From Adineta vaga (lineage: Eukaryota > Rotifera), in NCBI GenBank assembly GCA_021613535.1, contig CP075497.1, forward strand, positions 2,604,001-2,668,000: a stretch of 64,000 nucleotides of DNA, read 5' to 3'. The notes under the pieces are model-generated. The model had not been told where the DNA came from. It made no database searches and was given only the letters and a program-made list of their open reading frames with translations. The translations under genes and the position numbers were made by a program. This document shows positions 62,863 to 64,000 of this stretch, one piece after another (position 1 is the stretch's first letter; each line of letters starts with the position of its first letter).

Positions 62863-64000
62863 TTTGTTCTATATAAACATTAATATATTTATGAATGAAA
62901 GAAACATCATCTTTCTTCTAGTTGATAGAAGATGAAGACGAAGAATAACTTACGTAATCGGAAAAGAAAAGAGCAAGAGAAAGAGCGACAGAGAGAAAGA
63001 TAGCTTAAGAGTTTATATTTGCTTTCTCGATATAGGATGATGATGATGATGACAACGTTGTTGTTGTTCAATACTCTTGGCGTTGAATATGGTTAGTCGA
63101 AAGGACAGGAAAAGAGTTGATGAACGCCATCATCATCATTAGATATATAATAGAAGTTTTGTTATCTACAAATATAAGAGAGAAAAAAATGAATGAATGA
63201 AAAACGTTATGTGATCATGAATAGCACCTTATGTCCTTGTTTAATCAATAGGCTATGAAAAACGCGACAGAGGAAAAAAATCGAGTGGAAGAGATCTATT
63301 GTTGTCTAGGGAATATGCTTACGTCTTTTCTTCCATTCACTACGATCGAATAGCTATTCAGAAGGTGTATCTTCAAAATAATTTTCCTTCTTTTGACTTT
63401 TCTTCTTTTCTCTACAGTCAAATCGATCATCAGACATTTGTTTTGTGGTTTCAAAGGATTGAAAAAGAAAGAAAAATCCGGTACTGTTCTTTAGTGTTTT
63501 TTTTTCATATATATATATATATACGAACGTTTGTTAAATTACGGAAGAGATATAACTAAAAGAGAAGAGGAAATGCTGTAGGATATGCTGCCGTTACAAA
63601 ATCTTACCTTGACGATAATTTGTAACAGAAAATCGTTAGGTTAATGAGGCCAATTTTACGTCATTAAGTGAACAAAAAAGAAACGAGAATGTAGACTTGT
63701 CAAAAAGCGTTTCTTTTTTCATTTTCTCTTTCGATAAGAATAGAAAGAAAACCAAATAATTCACCTTCGCTTGTGCGATTTTTCATCTATTTTATATTTA
63801 AAAGTCTATCAACAGACTCAAGGTAGTTATTGTATATTCAGGCACATTCACACCATGACAAAAGACATAAATCAAATATATACTTAAACCATCTGTATAT
63901 GAGAACAACAAAATATGAATAGTTACTAGCACAAATATAAAAGTAGAAGCAGGAAAAGAAACCGACGACCTTTGCCTGTCGTTGTCGATGAGTCAGCCAG
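62863..64000. other. Region upstream of the ankyrin gene to the window edge
   Basis: About 1.1 kb holding the presumed promoter and 5' leader of the ankyrin gene. There is a GAT-rich run near 63037-63052 and an (AT)n tract near 63509-63522. A plus-strand open frame at 63299-63559 is low complexity and not called. Nothing else was recognised. Confidence 0.45.

Noticed and set aside
1-64000. CRISPR arrays, bacterial operons, ribosomal RNA genes, tRNA genes and intact transposons
   Set aside because: None was seen by eye. Repeats present are simple microsatellites and one coding tandem repeat. A tRNA scan and a repeat-library search were not possible here.

Overview
The window is nuclear DNA from an animal. 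Genes are split by many GT-AG introns, mostly 45-70 bases. The DNA is visibly AT-rich, and the gene set is metazoan: p190-type RhoGAP, class I Rab11-FIP, Abl interactor, TRPV channel, PDE10-type phosphodiesterase and TPPP. Tiny introns, AT-rich DNA and dense genes fit a rotifer, possibly a bdelloid. That assignment is an inference from style and content, not from a diagnostic sequence.

Layout, left to right. A p190 RhoGAP-like gene (minus strand) runs off the left edge, so its GAP domain lies outside the window. Divergent from it, five complete plus-strand genes follow: cytosolic aspartyl-tRNA synthetase (5254-7446), class I Rab11-family interacting protein (8867-13380), Abl interactor (14345-15841), an SLC7 light-chain amino-acid transporter (17152-18827) and a TRPV-family channel (19982-23448). 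A TPPP/p25-alpha gene (minus, 23770-24455) and a small secreted-peptide gene (plus, 25782-26183) come next. Then comes a PDE10A-like dual GAF phosphodiesterase (plus, ending 36843) with up to three alternative first exons spread over about 4 kb and a pair of equal-length alternative exons in the catalytic domain. A very large unrecognised minus-strand gene (37531-50378) encodes roughly 2,800 residues with an N-terminal MGCS acylation-type start. After about 9 kb with no recognisable gene come an OXNAD1-like oxidoreductase (minus, 59549-60412) and an ankyrin-repeat protein (minus, 61498-62862).

Exon structures were resolved by hand from splice sites and reading frame. The summed coding lengths are exact multiples of three for the synthetase, Rab11-FIP, ABI, SLC7, TRPV, TPPP, peptide, PDE10A and ankyrin genes. 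The one unresolved junction is near 42440-42506 in the giant gene.

The genes do not form an operon or a single pathway. Loose themes are actin and small-GTPase signalling (p190RhoGAP, ABI, Rab11-FIP), membrane transport and sensing (SLC7, TRPV), and cyclic nucleotide signalling (PDE10A). The two most notable items are the mutually exclusive PDE10A exons at 35555-35666 and 35942-36053, and the giant MGCS protein with six spaced basic-cysteine patches, AHNAK-like proline/leucine motifs and five copies of a helical repeat.
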